64,000 bases of DNA from Prochlorococcus marinus str. MIT 9314 (GCF_000760035.1 NZ_JNAO01000013.1:310001-374000); one strand, 5' to 3'; shown: positions 1 through 10,641, numbered from the stretch's first letter. Notes: generated from the sequence alone by a model not told the origin. Numbers and translations: made by a program.

Positions 1-1
1 G

Positions 2-736
2 GCTGATCTGGAAGTTAATAAATTAATTATTCAAAGAATTAATGGAAAATATAAAGATATTGGTTGGGCAATTTTGAGTGAAGAAAACGTAAAAATAAAA
101 CCTCACAGTTGTGATATAAATTCTGATTGGATTTGGGTTCTGGATCCTCTTGATGGTACAAAGGACTTTATACAGGGAACTAATAATTATGCTATGCATT
201 TAGCTCTGAACTATAAACAAAGACCTTATTTGGGTGTCGTTCTAATCCCAGAAAAGGATGAGCTATGGATCTCTGATGGGGAAAAGACATGGTGTGAGAT
301 GAAGAACAGTACGACAAGTGGAACTAATCTTTCTAGGAGTAAAAATCTTAAAGAAATGATTATTGTCACAAGTAAAAATCATGGCAATGCAAACCTCCAT
401 AATCTAATAGAAAAAGTTGGCTTTAAGGATGTTAAGGTTATGGGAAGTATTGGTTGTAAAATCTCCTCAATTTTAAGAGGAGAAAGTGACATATACATCA
501 GCTTAAGCTTACCAGGTAAAAGTTCCCCAAAAGATTGGGATTTTTCTGCCCCAGAAGCTGTTCTAAAAGCTGCTGGAGGGGCCATTACAAATTTAGAGAA
601 TGAACCTTTATCTTATGGGGAAAAAGATTTTGAACAGAAGGGAATCATAATCGCATCTAACAATAAACTGACACATAAAAAGGTCTGTTTTGATATTAAA
701 GAAATTATTAAGAAATATGATTTATATCCCTTGTAG
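2..736 (+). CDS. cysQ: 3'(2'),5'-bisphosphate nucleotidase CysQ (5' end outside window)
   Basis: Inositol-monophosphatase-superfamily enzyme, most likely removing the 3'-phosphate of PAP left over from sulfate assimilation. The open frame enters from the window edge, so the N-terminus is missing; 244 residues are visible. An ILSEE motif (visible residues about 23-27), the metal-binding WVLDPLDGTKDF motif (about 45-56) and a late WDFSAPEAVLKAAGG motif are all present, as in CysQ. A TTG at position 74 is internal to the conserved region and is not a start. The gene converges on pnp with a 2-bp gap. Inositol monophosphatase is the alternative, but the TKDF ending of the metal motif favours CysQ. 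Confidence 0.85.
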   Translation, partial: ADLEVNKLIIQRINGKYKDIGWAILSEENVKIKPHSCDINSDWIWVLDPLDGTKDFIQGTNNYAMHLALNYKQRPYLGVVLIPEKDELWISDGEKTWCEMKNSTTSGTNLSRSKNLKEMIIVTSKNHGNANLHNLIEKVGFKDVKVMGSIGCKISSILRGESDIYISLSLPGKSSPKDWDFSAPEAVLKAAGGAITNLENEPLSYGEKDFEQKGIIIASNNKLTHKKVCFDIKEIIKKYDLYPL

Positions 737-738
737 CT

Positions 739-2904
739 TTAATTAAGTGGGGCTACTGGTGTTGGAGTGGGTTCAGGATAAGACATCCCTCCATTTTGGG
801 TAACTCCTCTTAAAGTTAAGTTTATTCGCCCTCTACTATCTATTTCCCTAACCCTTACAGTAACTTCATCTCCTTGTCTTACTACATCCTCAACTCTTTC
901 TACTCTTGCTTCTGATAGTTGTGATATGTGCACCATTCCTTCTTTGCCAGGGAGGATTTCAACAAATGCTCCAATTGGAATAATTCGAGTTACTACTCCT
1001 GAGAAAATCTCACCTTCATGTACTTTGCGAGTTAGACCTTCAATAATTTTTTGAGCTTCTTCCGCGGCTGCTCCATCATGAGAAGCGATGGTCACAATGC
1101 CTCCGTCTTCAATATCAATTTTGGTATTAGTCCTCTCAGTAATACCCTTAATTGTTCTTCCTCCAGGGCCAATAACTGTTCCTATAAGTTCTGGATCAAT
1201 TCTGAAACTTAAAAGTCTTGGGGCATGAGGTGATAGTGATTCTTGAGGTTTATCTATAGCCTCTTGCATTTTTTCTAAGATATGTAATCTTGCGGGACGA
1301 GCCTTTTTTATGGCATCTGAAATAATTGATACCGATAGCCCTGTGATTTTCATATCCATCTGTAAAGCCGTTATACCTTTCTCGGTTCCTGCGACTTTAA
1401 AATCCATATCTCCAAGAAAATCCTCAATTCCTTGAATATCTGTAAGTATTCTGATTTCTTTATCCTCTTTTATTAAACCCATGGCAGTTCCACTTACAGG
1501 AGCCTTCAGAGGAACCCCAGCATCAAGTAAAGAAAGTGTACTACCACAAACAGATCCCATAGAAGTGGAACCATTAGAACTCAAGACCTCACTGACTACA
1601 CGAAGTACATATGGAAATGTCTCTTTACCAGGTAGTACGGGGATGATAGCCCTTTCTGCTAATGCACCATGACCAATTTCTCTTCTCCCTGGAGTTCTCA
1701 TTGGTCTAGTTTCTCCTACAGAATAAGGTGGAAAATTATAGTGATGCAAATAGGTCTTTTCAGTGCTTGGATTCAGATCATCCATTTCTTGAGCATCACT
1801 TGGTGTCCCAAGAGTAGCTGTCGATAAAACTTGGGTTAAGCCTCTTTGAAATAATGCTGAACCATGAACTCTCTTCGGAAGGATTCCTGCTTGAGCAGAT
1901 ATTTTTCTTACTTCATCAAGATCTCTTCCATCAACTCTTTTCCCATCATTAATGATTTGTGACCTCATTAATTTTTTGGTTAATTTTTTAAAATCGGAGT
2001 GTATTAACTTATCATTTTCTGATGTTAAAAGTCTTAATTGATTATCCTCTTTAAGAGAATCTATTTTGCTTTGTACATCAAGTTTTATTTTTTCTAATTC
2101 GAGATCTCTTTCTTCTTTGGACTGATCAAATTTCTTAAGTATTAGATCAATTGGCTTGGTGCAGTTTTTCTCCAAATATGAGAATAATGTTTTGTCTTCT
2201 TCAGGATCAGATGGTTTGATTTGTTCTATTCCTAAATCTTTTAATAAATCCTCTTGAGATTTAATAAGTTCAGTTACAGCCTCATATCCAAAATCTATAG
2301 CTTCGATTGTATCTTGCTCTGATAGTTGATTAGCACCAGCCTCGATCATGACAATCCCATCAGGTGAGCCCGCTATAACAATATCTAGGTCACCTTTTTC
2401 AATTTCTCTATAACTTGGATTTAAGATGAAATCATCGCCTATTAGACCCACTCTAACTGCAGCCATAGGACCGTAAAATGGAATCCCTCCAAGCAAAGTT
2501 GCAATTGACGCACCTGTTACGGCTAAGACATCTGCAGGTACCCTTTCATCAAGAGAAAGGCAAGAAGCTACTATTTGTATTTCATCTCTCATCCATGATG
2601 GAAAGAGAGGTCTCATAGGTCTATCAATTAATCTTGAGATTAATGTGGCTCTTTCTGGAGGACGCCCCTCCCTTCTCATGAAGCCGCCAGGAATTCTACC
2701 GGCAGCATACAGTTTTTCCTCATAATCACAAATTAGAGGTAAAAAGTCTGAAACTTCCTTTTTCGAGGTTTTTGTAGCCGTAACTAATAAAGATGTGTCT
2801 CCACACTCAATCATTACTGATCCATTTGCTTGAGGAGCATATAGTCCTGTAGTTAGTCGTATCTCTCGTCCGTCAAACGTGATCGACTTATTTTGTCCTT
2901 CCAC
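739..2904 (-). CDS. pnp: Polyribonucleotide nucleotidyltransferase (PNPase)
   Basis: Phosphorolytic 3'-to-5' exoribonuclease and RNA-tailing enzyme. The 721-residue product has the full bacterial PNPase order: an RNase PH-like domain (about 10-145), a helical linker (about 240-320), a second catalytic RNase PH-like domain (about 335-560), a KH domain with the [12 protein letters not shown] loop, and an S1 domain starting near [17 protein letters not shown]. The short C-terminal tail is proline-rich. Length is normal for the family. It lies 174 bp downstream of rpsN on the same strand and runs tail-to-tail with cysQ. Confidence 0.97.
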   Translation of the reverse strand: MEGQNKSITFDGREIRLTTGLYAPQANGSVMIECGDTSLLVTATKTSKKEVSDFLPLICDYEEKLYAAGRIPGGFMRREGRPPERATLISRLIDRPMRPLFPSWMRDEIQIVASCLSLDERVPADVLAVTGASIATLLGGIPFYGPMAAVRVGLIGDDFILNPSYREIEKGDLDIVIAGSPDGIVMIEAGANQLSEQDTIEAIDFGYEAVTELIKSQEDLLKDLGIEQIKPSDPEEDKTLFSYLEKNCTKPIDLILKKFDQSKEERDLELEKIKLDVQSKIDSLKEDNQLRLLTSENDKLIHSDFKKLTKKLMRSQIINDGKRVDGRDLDEVRKISAQAGILPKRVHGSALFQRGLTQVLSTATLGTPSDAQEMDDLNPSTEKTYLHHYNFPPYSVGETRPMRTPGRREIGHGALAERAIIPVLPGKETFPYVLRVVSEVLSSNGSTSMGSVCGSTLSLLDAGVPLKAPVSGTAMGLIKEDKEIRILTDIQGIEDFLGDMDFKVAGTEKGITALQMDMKITGLSVSIISDAIKKARPARLHILEKMQEAIDKPQESLSPHAPRLLSFRIDPELIGTVIGPGGRTIKGITERTNTKIDIEDGGIVTIASHDGAAAEEAQKIIEGLTRKVHEGEIFSGVVTRIIPIGAFVEILPGKEGMVHISQLSEARVERVEDVVRQGDEVTVRVREIDSRGRINLTLRGVTQNGGMSYPEPTPTPVAPLN

Positions 2905-3078
2905 TTTTTAAATTATAAATCTATACATAATTTATTCTTACATTTTATAGGGACATATTGAGTAAATTATTTAGATAAGCTATAAAATTTTTTAAAAATG
3001 CCTCTAAAAACGAGATGAACCTCAATTTATTTAATAAACATTTTTTCTTTAGAAAATATATTCTTTAGTAAGAATAAA

Positions 3079-3381
3079 CTACCAACTTGATTTAACCACG
3101 CCTGGAAGTTCACCATTATGAGCTCTTTGTCTTAACTGATTTCTGCAAAGACCAAAGTCTCTATAAACTCCTCTAGGTTTACCTGTTGCCCAACATCTAT
3201 TCCTAACTCTGTTTGGAGCAGAGTTTCTTGGCAGAGCTTGAATCTTTCTATGTATTTCTAATCTTTCCATTGGATCTTTAGCTGAATTGAATTCATCCAA
3301 TAATAATTTCCTTTTAGCAGCATATTTCTTCACAAGTTTTTTGCGTTTGACCTCTCTCGCAATCATGGACTTTTTCGCCAT
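3079..3381 (-). CDS. rpsN: 30S ribosomal protein S14
   Basis: Small-subunit head protein of 100 residues. The C-terminal half, with [18 protein letters not shown] and the terminal KSSW, is diagnostic of S14. It is the longer form without the paired CxxC zinc-binding motifs, as expected for cyanobacteria and plastids. It stands as a single ribosomal gene between rseP and pnp instead of in the large spc-type operon. A weak 6-bp hairpin (ATTCTT/AAGAAT, about 3060-3076) lies just past the stop but lacks a strong T-run. Confidence 0.97.
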   Translation of the reverse strand: MAKKSMIAREVKRKKLVKKYAAKRKLLLDEFNSAKDPMERLEIHRKIQALPRNSAPNRVRNRCWATGKPRGVYRDFGLCRNQLRQRAHNGELPGVVKSSW

Positions 3382-3443
3382 TTATCAGAATATTTAAACT
3401 AATTACTATATTAACAGCTTGTCTAACAATTTTTAAAATTTAT

Positions 3444-4523
3444 TCATTGGTTTAAAAATCTTTGTACTATTAAAAGTTGACTAGTATCTCTAATAATAAG
3501 TAATACACTTAGTCCAACCAAAAGAAAAAAACTGGACTGAGTTACAACCATTTGTACCTTAACTGGGACAGGTTTTCCCCTAAAACCTTCAATTAAAGTG
3601 AAAACAAGCTGTCCTCCATCTAATAACGGTAAAGGCAATGAGTTGAGTACTGCTAAATTAATAGAAATTAATGCCGCAAATAATAATATCCCTGTACCGC
3701 CTTGTTGTGATAGTTGCGCTCCGATTTCAACGATTTTGACAGGCCCACTTAGTTGTTGAGCTGTTGAAGAAAAATTTGTTATTAATCCTTTATAACCTTG
3801 AATTGTTTTTACCAAAAGTGAGGAAAACTCTTTATTGGTGTATTTAAAAAGTTCGTAAACGTTTTTTGTCTTTTTAGTTTCTTTTCTTATATTAGGCTGT
3901 AATTGAGCGCCTATAGTTCCTTTCCCATCAACATTCTTTGGTATCAAAGTTATATCTTTAAAAATTCCATTTCTCTCGATTTTTATTGAAATTGGGTCAT
4001 CTGAAGAATTCTGAATCTCTTTTACTAAAGTGGAAACAGCTTGATCCCCTACTCCTAGGGTACGAGTTTCAACATCTAATATTTTATCTCCTGCTTTTAA
4101 TCCAGCTATTGAGGCAGCCTTGTCAGGTTGAGTTGCTAAAACTAAAATACCCGGTTCTGGATCATATGGAATGCCAATAGTAGATACATTTAAAATTAAA
4201 ATGATATAGGCAAGGATTAAATTAGCGAATACTCCAGCAGAGATTACAATAACTCTTTGAATTATTGGTCTATTTTTTAAAAGGTTTGGATCTTTAGGGT
4301 CGATATTATTCAGTTCTTCATCAGGGAATGAAACAAATCCTCCTAGGGGAAAGGCTCTAAATGAATAAGTAATATCTTTAAATTTTTTCTGAATTATGGA
4401 AGGTCCAAAACCAATTGAAAATCCATCAACATATATGCCTTGCAAAATTGCTGCAAGAAAATGACCCATCTCATGAAAAAAAATGAGAAATCCAAGAACT
4501 GTTATTGATGTTAAAACATTCAT
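3444..4523 (-). CDS. rseP: Site-2-type intramembrane metalloprotease RseP
   Basis: Zinc metalloprotease that cleaves transmembrane substrates such as anti-sigma factors or leftover signal peptides. The first membrane helix carries HEMGH (residues 17-21), the zinc-binding motif. A PDZ domain follows at about 115-200 (GILVLATQPDKAASIAGLKAGD region). A late helix contains NSLPLPLLDGGQL, which supplies the third metal ligand. Four membrane segments and 359 residues fit the family. The gene is 9 bp downstream of serS, so the two are probably co-transcribed. Its substrate here is unknown. Confidence 0.93.
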   Translation of the reverse strand: MNVLTSITVLGFLIFFHEMGHFLAAILQGIYVDGFSIGFGPSIIQKKFKDITYSFRAFPLGGFVSFPDEELNNIDPKDPNLLKNRPIIQRVIVISAGVFANLILAYIILILNVSTIGIPYDPEPGILVLATQPDKAASIAGLKAGDKILDVETRTLGVGDQAVSTLVKEIQNSSDDPISIKIERNGIFKDITLIPKNVDGKGTIGAQLQPNIRKETKKTKNVYELFKYTNKEFSSLLVKTIQGYKGLITNFSSTAQQLSGPVKIVEIGAQLSQQGGTGILLFAALISINLAVLNSLPLPLLDGGQLVFTLIEGFRGKPVPVKVQMVVTQSSFFLLVGLSVLLIIRDTSQLLIVQRFLNQ

Positions 4524-4532
4524 TTTTTTATA

Positions 4533-5810
4533 TTAAGCAGTTTTTAAAAAATTTGATCCAAAGTAAGGAACTAGAGCATCTGGAATCTTAACGCTACCAT
4601 CTTTTTGTTGACCATTTTCAAGAATCGCAGCCATTGTTCTTCCGATGGCGAGGCCACTTCCATTTAAGGTGTGTAAATATATATTTTTTTTATCAATTTT
4701 TGTTCTTATTGAAGATCTGCGTGCCTGAAAGTCTAAACAATTGCTGCAACTCGAAATTTCTCTATAACTTTTACTACTAGGTAGCCACACTTCAAGATCA
4801 AAAGTTCTACTAGAAGAAAAGCCTAAGTCTCCAGTACAAATATCTATTAATCTATAAGGAAGGTTTAGCTTTTTTAAAATACTTTCTGCATCAGAAGTTA
4901 TTTTTTTATGAGCTTCAGTAGATTGGCTTGGATCACAAAACCAATACAGCTCAACCTTATTAAATTGATGAAGTCTTATTAAACCTTTAGTATCCCTTCC
5001 ATAACTGCCAGCTTCTCTTCTAAAACATGGGCTATATGCAACGTACTTAAGAGGTAATTGCTTGGAATCAATTATCTCATTTTTATGAAAAGCAGTAAGT
5101 GGAACTTCAGCAGTTGGAGAGAGCCACAGATCGTCATTAGAGCACTTAAAACTTTCATTTGAGAATTTGGGTAATTGACCAGATCCCCTGAGACTTTCTG
5201 AATTTACTAAAGCTGGAGGCATTAACTCTAAATAACCATTTTTACTATGCATATCCAGCATGAAATTAATCAATGCCCTCTCTAGTCTTGCACCATTGCC
5301 AATAAGAGTAATAAAACGACTTTTTGATATTTTTGTTGATTTAACGGAGTCAAAAATATTAAGACTTTCGCCTATTTCCCAATGAGATTTAATATTCTCT
5401 TTTACTAACGGATCTCCCCAAGTTTTTATTTGTACATTGTCATTTTCATCTTTCCCAACAGGTGCATCTTTACTAGGAAAATTCGGTAAATTATAAATCT
5501 CATCATCAACTTGTTTATCTAATAGTCTTTGTTTCTCTTCAAGTTCAGAAATTTTGATTCTGTATTGGTTTCCCCTTTTCTTCAAATCAATTAGTTCTTG
5601 TGGATTAGTATTTTGTGATTTCCCAATTACTTTACCGATTAATTTGCTTAATTTTTTACTTTCAGATTGAATGCTTGAGATTTCTATGTCAATTTCTTTT
5701 TTTTTAACAGTTAATTCGTGTATGTGGGATATCTTATAGATTTTCCCCCTTAAGGATAAATTATCTTCAACGGAAGTTGGATTTTCTCTTATTAATTTTT
5801 GATCTAACAC
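4533..5810 (-). CDS. serS: Seryl-tRNA synthetase
   Basis: Class II aminoacyl-tRNA synthetase charging tRNA-Ser. The 425-residue protein has the long N-terminal antiparallel coiled coil (about 30-110, lysine- and glutamate-rich), then a catalytic core with motif 2 ([18 protein letters not shown]) and motif 3 ([17 protein letters not shown]). The start at [11 protein letters not shown] matches the usual family N-terminus. It sits directly upstream of rseP on the same strand. Confidence 0.97.
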   Translation of the reverse strand: MLDQKLIRENPTSVEDNLSLRGKIYKISHIHELTVKKKEIDIEISSIQSESKKLSKLIGKVIGKSQNTNPQELIDLKKRGNQYRIKISELEEKQRLLDKQVDDEIYNLPNFPSKDAPVGKDENDNVQIKTWGDPLVKENIKSHWEIGESLNIFDSVKSTKISKSRFITLIGNGARLERALINFMLDMHSKNGYLELMPPALVNSESLRGSGQLPKFSNESFKCSNDDLWLSPTAEVPLTAFHKNEIIDSKQLPLKYVAYSPCFRREAGSYGRDTKGLIRLHQFNKVELYWFCDPSQSTEAHKKITSDAESILKKLNLPYRLIDICTGDLGFSSSRTFDLEVWLPSSKSYREISSCSNCLDFQARRSSIRTKIDKKNIYLHTLNGSGLAIGRTMAAILENGQQKDGSVKIPDALVPYFGSNFLKTA

Positions 5811-5934
5811 ACTTTTTTTTTTATACCTTAATTAAGATAGTTAAAAACTATTCATTATTAGGGATTTTTGATGAAAAATTAACTTAATTAATGTTTCCTA
5901 ACTTATGAAATATTCTTCATAAAGAATATTTCAA

Positions 5935-7401
5935 TTAGGACGCAGAACGAGCTCTTCCTGTAGATGACCATGCTTTTAGTAAATCAATTTGCTCTTTAGC
6001 AGTTCTTGATAAAGGAACTAATTCAGAAACTGCCTTTATTAAATCTTTCTCCATAAGTTCTCTATTTTCAGAGAATGAAATATGCATGCCCTCTATAACT
6101 GCTTGTTCAAGTTCTGCACCCGAGAATCCATCTGTTCTGTCTATTATTGTGGTAAGAGGAAAACTGTAATTTGGTCTTCTTTTTTTTAAATGCAAATTCA
6201 GGATACTTAATCTTTCTTCGGAATTTGGTAAATCAAGAAAAAATATCTCATCAAATCTACCTTTTCTTAATAATTCTGCAGGAAGCTTATCTATAGCATT
6301 AGCGGTAGCTATGACAAATACGGCGGATTCTTTTTCGGCCATCCAAGTTAGCAAACTTGCCAAAACCCTTTGACTTGTTCCTCCATCACTTCTAGCATCG
6401 CCACCAAAGCCCTTGTCAATTTCATCGATCCAAAGGATACAAGGTGACATGGCCTCAGCTCTTAATATTGCTTCTCTTGTTCTTGCCTCGCTTGATCCAA
6501 CAAGACTAGAAAATAGTCTTCCAACATCTAGCCTAAGCAACGGCATAGACCAACTCTTAGAAATTGATTTTGCCGTTAGCGATTTTCCTGTTCCTTGAGC
6601 TCCAACGAGTAAGACTCCCTTGGGAATAGGTAATCCATAGTCTCTAGCTTCTTTAGAAAAGGCCCTGTATCTTTGATTAAGCCAAACTTTTAAAACATTT
6701 AAACCACCAATATCATCTTGATTTGATTTAGTTTCGAAAAATTCTAAAATTTCACTTCTGGCGATTACTTGTTTTTTCTCTTCAAGAATATCTTTAATAT
6801 CTTCTTTACCTATTTTTCCCCTTTGAGCAAGAGCCTTTGCAGTTACTTGCTTTACTTTTATTTCGGTAAGACCGCTTGAAGCTATAGAAAGTTCATTTAA
6901 GTCTTGTTCCTCTAGATTTGAATTGGTATTAATAGCAATTTGTTTTATTAGATTTTTCAATTCTCTTTGATCAGGTAAAGGTAAATTTACAATTGCCATT
7001 AATTCATCTAACTCTTCTGATGATGGAAATAAATGAGAACTAATAATTAAATTATGACTAGTTTTTTTTAGCGCTAAGGATAGTTCTTTAATAGTTCTAT
7101 TGATAGATGGATCATCATAAAATTTATGAAAATCTTTAACTAATAAAACTGTTGAAATTTCAGAATTTAGTTCTTTAAGCCAATTAAGTACTCCTAACGG
7201 ATTGTTAGAAAATTTACTTTCTTCATTTATTAATCCTTTAATACCGCTAACACAATCCCAGGAAATGAATCTTTTTATATTTAGTCTTTCACAAGATAAA
7301 TTAACTAATTTTTCTAATCTTTCCTCTTCTTTAGTCCTAATCCAAATTAATGAGGTTCTTGATTTTATAAGTAGTTCTAAATTTCTACACCAAGAATTCA
7401 T
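5935..7401 (-). CDS. ycf46: Ycf46-type AAA+ ATPase
   Basis: AAA+ ATPase resembling the Ycf46 proteins of cyanobacteria and red-algal plastids, with 488 residues. The N-terminal half is a family-specific domain. The C-terminal AAA+ module shows Walker A (GAQGTGKS, near residue 270), Walker B (CILWIDEIDKGF), and a second region of homology with the RKGRFDEIFFLDLP arginine-finger segment. No protease or membrane domain follows it, which separates it from FtsH. Work on Synechocystis has linked Ycf46 to inorganic carbon use; whether that applies here is inference. It lies 16 bp downstream of yidC. Confidence 0.85.
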   Translation of the reverse strand: MNSWCRNLELLIKSRTSLIWIRTKEEERLEKLVNLSCERLNIKRFISWDCVSGIKGLINEESKFSNNPLGVLNWLKELNSEISTVLLVKDFHKFYDDPSINRTIKELSLALKKTSHNLIISSHLFPSSEELDELMAIVNLPLPDQRELKNLIKQIAINTNSNLEEQDLNELSIASSGLTEIKVKQVTAKALAQRGKIGKEDIKDILEEKKQVIARSEILEFFETKSNQDDIGGLNVLKVWLNQRYRAFSKEARDYGLPIPKGVLLVGAQGTGKSLTAKSISKSWSMPLLRLDVGRLFSSLVGSSEARTREAILRAEAMSPCILWIDEIDKGFGGDARSDGGTSQRVLASLLTWMAEKESAVFVIATANAIDKLPAELLRKGRFDEIFFLDLPNSEERLSILNLHLKKRRPNYSFPLTTIIDRTDGFSGAELEQAVIEGMHISFSENRELMEKDLIKAVSELVPLSRTAKEQIDLLKAWSSTGRARSAS

Positions 7402-7417
7402 TATTTAAGATATAAAA

Positions 7418-8560
7418 TTATTTTTTATTGTTAGGTTCAAAAGGTAATCTTTTATCAGAAATAGTTGTGGCAGGAGTATTTATCACTTCATTTTTAGCTA
7501 ACATTTGTTGATCTAAAATTTTTTGCAGATTATCAGGAAGTGATTCTTTATTAAGTAGAAAAGTCTGAAATGCTTGGAAAATATTAGCAACGACCATATA
7601 GAGTAAGACTCCAGCTGGTAGTGGGAAAAACAAAAACATTCCAGTTATCATAACTGGTGTAATTTTATTCGCTGTTGATTGCTGTGGATTCGCAGGCATC
7701 CCCTGACTTGATAAAACTTGAGAGAGGAGTAAGGTTAATCCAAAGGCACCAACTAATGCAGCAATATCCCAATTAATTGCCCCATCTACATAAAAACCAA
7801 CTTGACCAAGAGCTTTAATAAATAAAAAACCACTTTTAGCCGCTAGTCCAGGAATTTTTGCCTCGATTGTTGCATCACCAGGTTTAATTGCTGTTACTGT
7901 ACCGTCTTGAGAAACTTTAAGATTTTCGGATCCTTTAGAAACCTTCCAAGTGGGTAGGAATTTAGATCCGTTTTCGTAATTAGATAAAACATCTGAATAG
8001 GTATTGCCATTTGTTGTTTGTAAATTTACCTTTATGGATTCTTCTGCTCCTAATTTTGTTCCACTAGGAATAGTAGCTACTACTGGAAAATGTGATTTTT
8101 CTGTAATAAATATAGAGTGTCGTGGGGATTTGTAAGGTTTTGGGTCAATAGCTGCTACTTGATCCTGTGGGACGACCTTGAGGTTTATGTTATAGGGTAC
8201 ATCAGCGAATGGAGAGCCTCTTAGGGTTGCAAATAATGCAAATAGCACTGGCATTTGGACAATCAAGGGAAGGCAACCTGCGAGGGGGCTGCCAAATTCG
8301 TTCATTAATTTTCCAAGTTCTTCTTGCTGTCTCTTTGGATCACCTGAAAACTTAGATTTTATTTCTGCTTGCCTTTTTTGCATTACTGGTTGGGCAATCT
8401 TCATCCTCCTAGCACTTCTAATGGAACCAGCGCTTAGAGGGAAAAGTGCAATTCTAATTACGACTGTCAATGCAACAATCGCTAAACCATAACTAGGGAC
8501 TAAACCGTAGAAGAAATCTAGAATAGGGATAAGTAGTTTTTCAGAAATGAACCCTATCAC
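7418..8560 (-). CDS. yidC: Membrane protein insertase YidC/Oxa1
   Basis: Inserts proteins into the plasma and thylakoid membranes. The 380-residue protein starts directly with a membrane helix and lacks the large N-terminal periplasmic domain of enterobacterial YidC, as in other cyanobacteria. The core has the hydrophilic-groove helix with its arginine ([17 protein letters not shown]), a cytoplasmic hairpin (about 50-90), [20 protein letters not shown], and late helices with [19 protein letters not shown]. An unusual segment of about 130 residues (about 120-255) separates the second and third core helices and looks like a bacterial Ig-like fold. It belongs to the classic rpmH-rnpA-yidC gene order. 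Confidence 0.95.
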   Translation of the reverse strand: MIGFISEKLLIPILDFFYGLVPSYGLAIVALTVVIRIALFPLSAGSIRSARRMKIAQPVMQKRQAEIKSKFSGDPKRQQEELGKLMNEFGSPLAGCLPLIVQMPVLFALFATLRGSPFADVPYNINLKVVPQDQVAAIDPKPYKSPRHSIFITEKSHFPVVATIPSGTKLGAEESIKVNLQTTNGNTYSDVLSNYENGSKFLPTWKVSKGSENLKVSQDGTVTAIKPGDATIEAKIPGLAAKSGFLFIKALGQVGFYVDGAINWDIAALVGAFGLTLLLSQVLSSQGMPANPQQSTANKITPVMITGMFLFFPLPAGVLLYMVVANIFQAFQTFLLNKESLPDNLQKILDQQMLAKNEVINTPATTISDKRLPFEPNNKK

Positions 8561-8631
8561 GATATTAAAGAGAGTGTAATTTTACTAAACATTTATTTTA
8601 CAGGAAAAAGAGATTTTTGTAATTAATTTAT

Positions 8632-9045
8632 TTAGGATTTAGTAGCAAATCCTTCTACCTCGTTGAGATTTGGAATTTGTGATCTTACGTTTATATTCTC
8701 TTCAATAAATCTTTGTTTTTCTCTGAATAAAGGCAATGATTTCATTTCAACTTTTGATCCATCGTTAAGGATAAGAACCATGTCACCATATGAACCGAAT
8801 CCCCTTGGTATAGATCTGATTTCTTCAATGTTATTTAATGAGACTTGAGTTTTGTTTTTACCAAACCAGCCACCATCAATTGTTATTCTTTTGTTTGTGA
8901 TTTTATATCTCAACCATAATGCTCTGACTATTGCCGCAAAGGTAAATGGCAAACCAAGTATAGTTATTCCTGCAAGTAGATTTATTATTAAATCGCTTCT
9001 AGCAGGACCACCTTCATAAAAGGTTACTTCATTCATGTTAATCAT
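8632..9045 (-). CDS. PH-domain (bPH_2-like) membrane protein
   Basis: Conserved protein of 137 residues. Two hydrophobic stretches occupy about 18-45, then a basic segment (LWLRYKITNKRITIDGGWFGKNKTQVSL) begins a bacterial pleckstrin-homology-like domain of the YdbS/YdbT type. It ends with a short charged tail. It overlaps rnpA by 4 bp (translational coupling likely) and precedes yidC, a position seen in many cyanobacteria. Its molecular role is not known. Its place between RNase P protein and YidC suggests a membrane biogenesis role, but that is inference. Confidence 0.75.
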   Translation of the reverse strand: MINMNEVTFYEGGPARSDLIINLLAGITILGLPFTFAAIVRALWLRYKITNKRITIDGGWFGKNKTQVSLNNIEEIRSIPRGFGSYGDMVLILNDGSKVEMKSLPLFREKQRFIEENINVRSQIPNLNEVEGFATKS

Positions 9046-9428
9046 TTGATTAGACGAGATTTGTACATTAAGTTTTGAAATTCCTCCAAAAGTCTACTTT
9101 TATCATTGCAGAAATCCCCAAACTTAAGGTTAACAAGTAACCAATAAGGTTTGTGGTTATTAATTTTTTGAATGTTTGTTAATAACCATTCTTGCAGAAT
9201 TCTTCTTAATTTATTTCTTTCAACAGCTTTTTTTGAAACTTTTTTGCTAATTGCAATTGCAACTTTAAACTTGTTTGAGGTATTTGTGAATTTATGGGTT
9301 AAGAGTATTGCTGGATTTGATCTTGCAACTTTAAATGTCATTAATTTCCCATGATATGTTGTGGAATTTTTGTGAATATAATTAAAAGTCCTGTGACCTT
9401 TTAAACGCATATCCCGAGGTAAGGCCAT
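9042..9428 (-). CDS. rnpA: Ribonuclease P protein component
   Basis: Protein subunit of RNase P, which assists the catalytic RNA in trimming the 5' ends of pre-tRNAs. Of 128 residues, the recognisable signature is VAIAISKKVSKKAVERNKLRRILQEW, the RNR motif region that binds the catalytic RNA. The N-terminal LKGHRTFNYIHKN segment also fits. It is 12 bp downstream of rpmH and overlaps the next gene by 4 bp, so rpmH-rnpA-PH protein-yidC is probably one transcript. Confidence 0.93.
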   Translation of the reverse strand: MALPRDMRLKGHRTFNYIHKNSTTYHGKLMTFKVARSNPAILLTHKFTNTSNKFKVAIAISKKVSKKAVERNKLRRILQEWLLTNIQKINNHKPYWLLVNLKFGDFCNDKSRLLEEFQNLMYKSRLIK

Positions 9429-9440
9429 TTAAATTCGAAT

Positions 9441-9578
9441 TTATACAGCTATTCTTTCTCTTCCTTTTTGTCTTCTGCTTTTAATAACTCTTCTACCTGT
9501 ATGAGAACGCATTCTTACTCTAAAACCTGATACACGTTTTCTTTTTCTTGAAGTTCCGCCAAAAGTTCTTTTAGTCAT
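9441..9578 (-). CDS. rpmH: 50S ribosomal protein L34
   Basis: Tiny, highly basic large-subunit protein of 45 residues. It begins [20 protein letters not shown] and ends in a run of arginine and lysine, the typical L34 pattern with [17 protein letters not shown] in the middle. It heads the conserved rpmH-rnpA-yidC order. In many bacteria this order lies near oriC, but no dnaA or dnaN is present, so this is not evidence of an origin. Confidence 0.95.
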
Positions 9579-9608
9579 TTGTTTAATTATCCTTATCTAA
9601 TTTATCAT

Positions 9609-10187
9609 TTAATCGATCACTATAGTCCAGCTTCCTAAATAACTTGAAAATGATTTTCCTTTAGGTTGCCCAAATGAATGAAATTGATATAAACCTGATT
9701 TTTTTGGATTAAAGACTTTTAAGACAATTGCATAACTTGCTTTATTAGAGGGAATTGGGCTGTAAGGATAAATATCTAGGGACCGTAAGCCTGATTCATC
9801 AGTATTGATTTCGATATCAGCTGGAATGTCTTCTAAACATTTAGTTCTACTCTCAAAACCACCTATTTTTACTTTGCAAAAACTAATTTTTTCTTTTTTT
9901 ATAGTGGATTTAAAGGTCTTGGGAATTGCTAAATTAATTTTTAAGAGATCAGTTTTTCTATCAGATGGCCTAAAGAAAAAATAAATTGTATTTCTAAATC
10001 TCCTTTTATTTTCCTTTTGAAACCACTTTAATCTTCTATAACTATCGTCTTGATCCCACTGGAATTCCAACCCCGCTTTAGCATCTTGGATATTTTTAAA
10101 AAAAGGTGTTAAAACTAAAATTGTAGGGATAATAAGAAATCTTAAAATTCTAAGATTTAAAGTATGTTTCTTTTTGATTTTTAACAT
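9609..10187 (-). CDS. DUF2808-family exported protein
   Basis: 192 residues with a basic N-terminus and a hydrophobic signal-like segment (about 12-32), ending near an AKA processing site. The rest matches the cyanobacterial DUF2808 pattern: an ATYYF-like stretch (RNTIYFFFRPSDRK), a middle segment with paired cysteines, and a C-terminal part (KVFNPKKSGLYQFHSFGQPKG...) resembling the family's VRNPRxxGxYLF motif. Function is unknown; export to the periplasm or lumen is inferred. It lies 30 bp downstream of the rpmH start on the same strand but is not obviously in that operon. Confidence 0.65.
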   Translation of the reverse strand: MLKIKKKHTLNLRILRFLIIPTILVLTPFFKNIQDAKAGLEFQWDQDDSYRRLKWFQKENKRRFRNTIYFFFRPSDRKTDLLKINLAIPKTFKSTIKKEKISFCKVKIGGFESRTKCLEDIPADIEINTDESGLRSLDIYPYSPIPSNKASYAIVLKVFNPKKSGLYQFHSFGQPKGKSFSSYLGSWTIVID

Positions 10188-10257
10188 TAAGGGAATGAAA
10201 TTAAAAGGTTGTGTTCGTGCTATTCAAATTTAAAGCAGCAAAATAATTTCACTAAGG

Positions 10258-10641
10258 TTAACATCTATCTGCCCTTAATTTTGCAGCGCCATTTAAATAA
10301 GGGTGTTTTATTGCATAATTTGGTGGCAATAAAACTTGAGCCATTATTCTTATACAAAAATCAACATCATTGGGTACGTGCATTTGTTGGCAGTCTAAAA
10401 AGGCAACTGAATCAAGTCCATTACATTTCCTTGCAATTGAGGCTGGGAAACATGCACTTAAATCTTTTGTCGCTGTGAATGTAATTGATAGTATGTTCGT
10501 CTTAATTAGACTATTACGTGAGATTAATTCATCAATTAATTCCACTACGGCAAATTCTATTTCCCTAACAGAATTCCCAGATGCTGTCGTAGCTCCACGA
10601 ATAAATGTAATTTTATAATCATCTTTCATTTTTTCAGGCAT
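10258..10641 (-). CDS. aroH: Chorismate mutase, AroH class
   Basis: Converts chorismate to prephenate on the way to phenylalanine and tyrosine. The 127-residue product fits the small trimeric AroH fold, with IRGATTASGNSVREIEFAV near the N-terminus and SITFTATKDLSACFPASIAR in the middle, both family signatures. The open frame extends upstream to 10722, but that extension lies inside sppA. Starting at ATG 10641 leaves a 7-bp gap after sppA and gives the normal length; ATG 10629 is the alternative. It is probably co-transcribed with sppA. Confidence 0.88.
   Translation of the reverse strand: MPEKMKDDYKITFIRGATTASGNSVREIEFAVVELIDELISRNSLIKTNILSITFTATKDLSACFPASIARKCNGLDSVAFLDCQQMHVPNDVDFCIRIMAQVLLPPNYAIKHPYLNGAAKLRADRC

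Noticed and set aside
9042-9578. rpmH-rnpA as a replication-origin marker
   Set aside because: No dnaA or dnaN and no cluster of DnaA boxes was seen.
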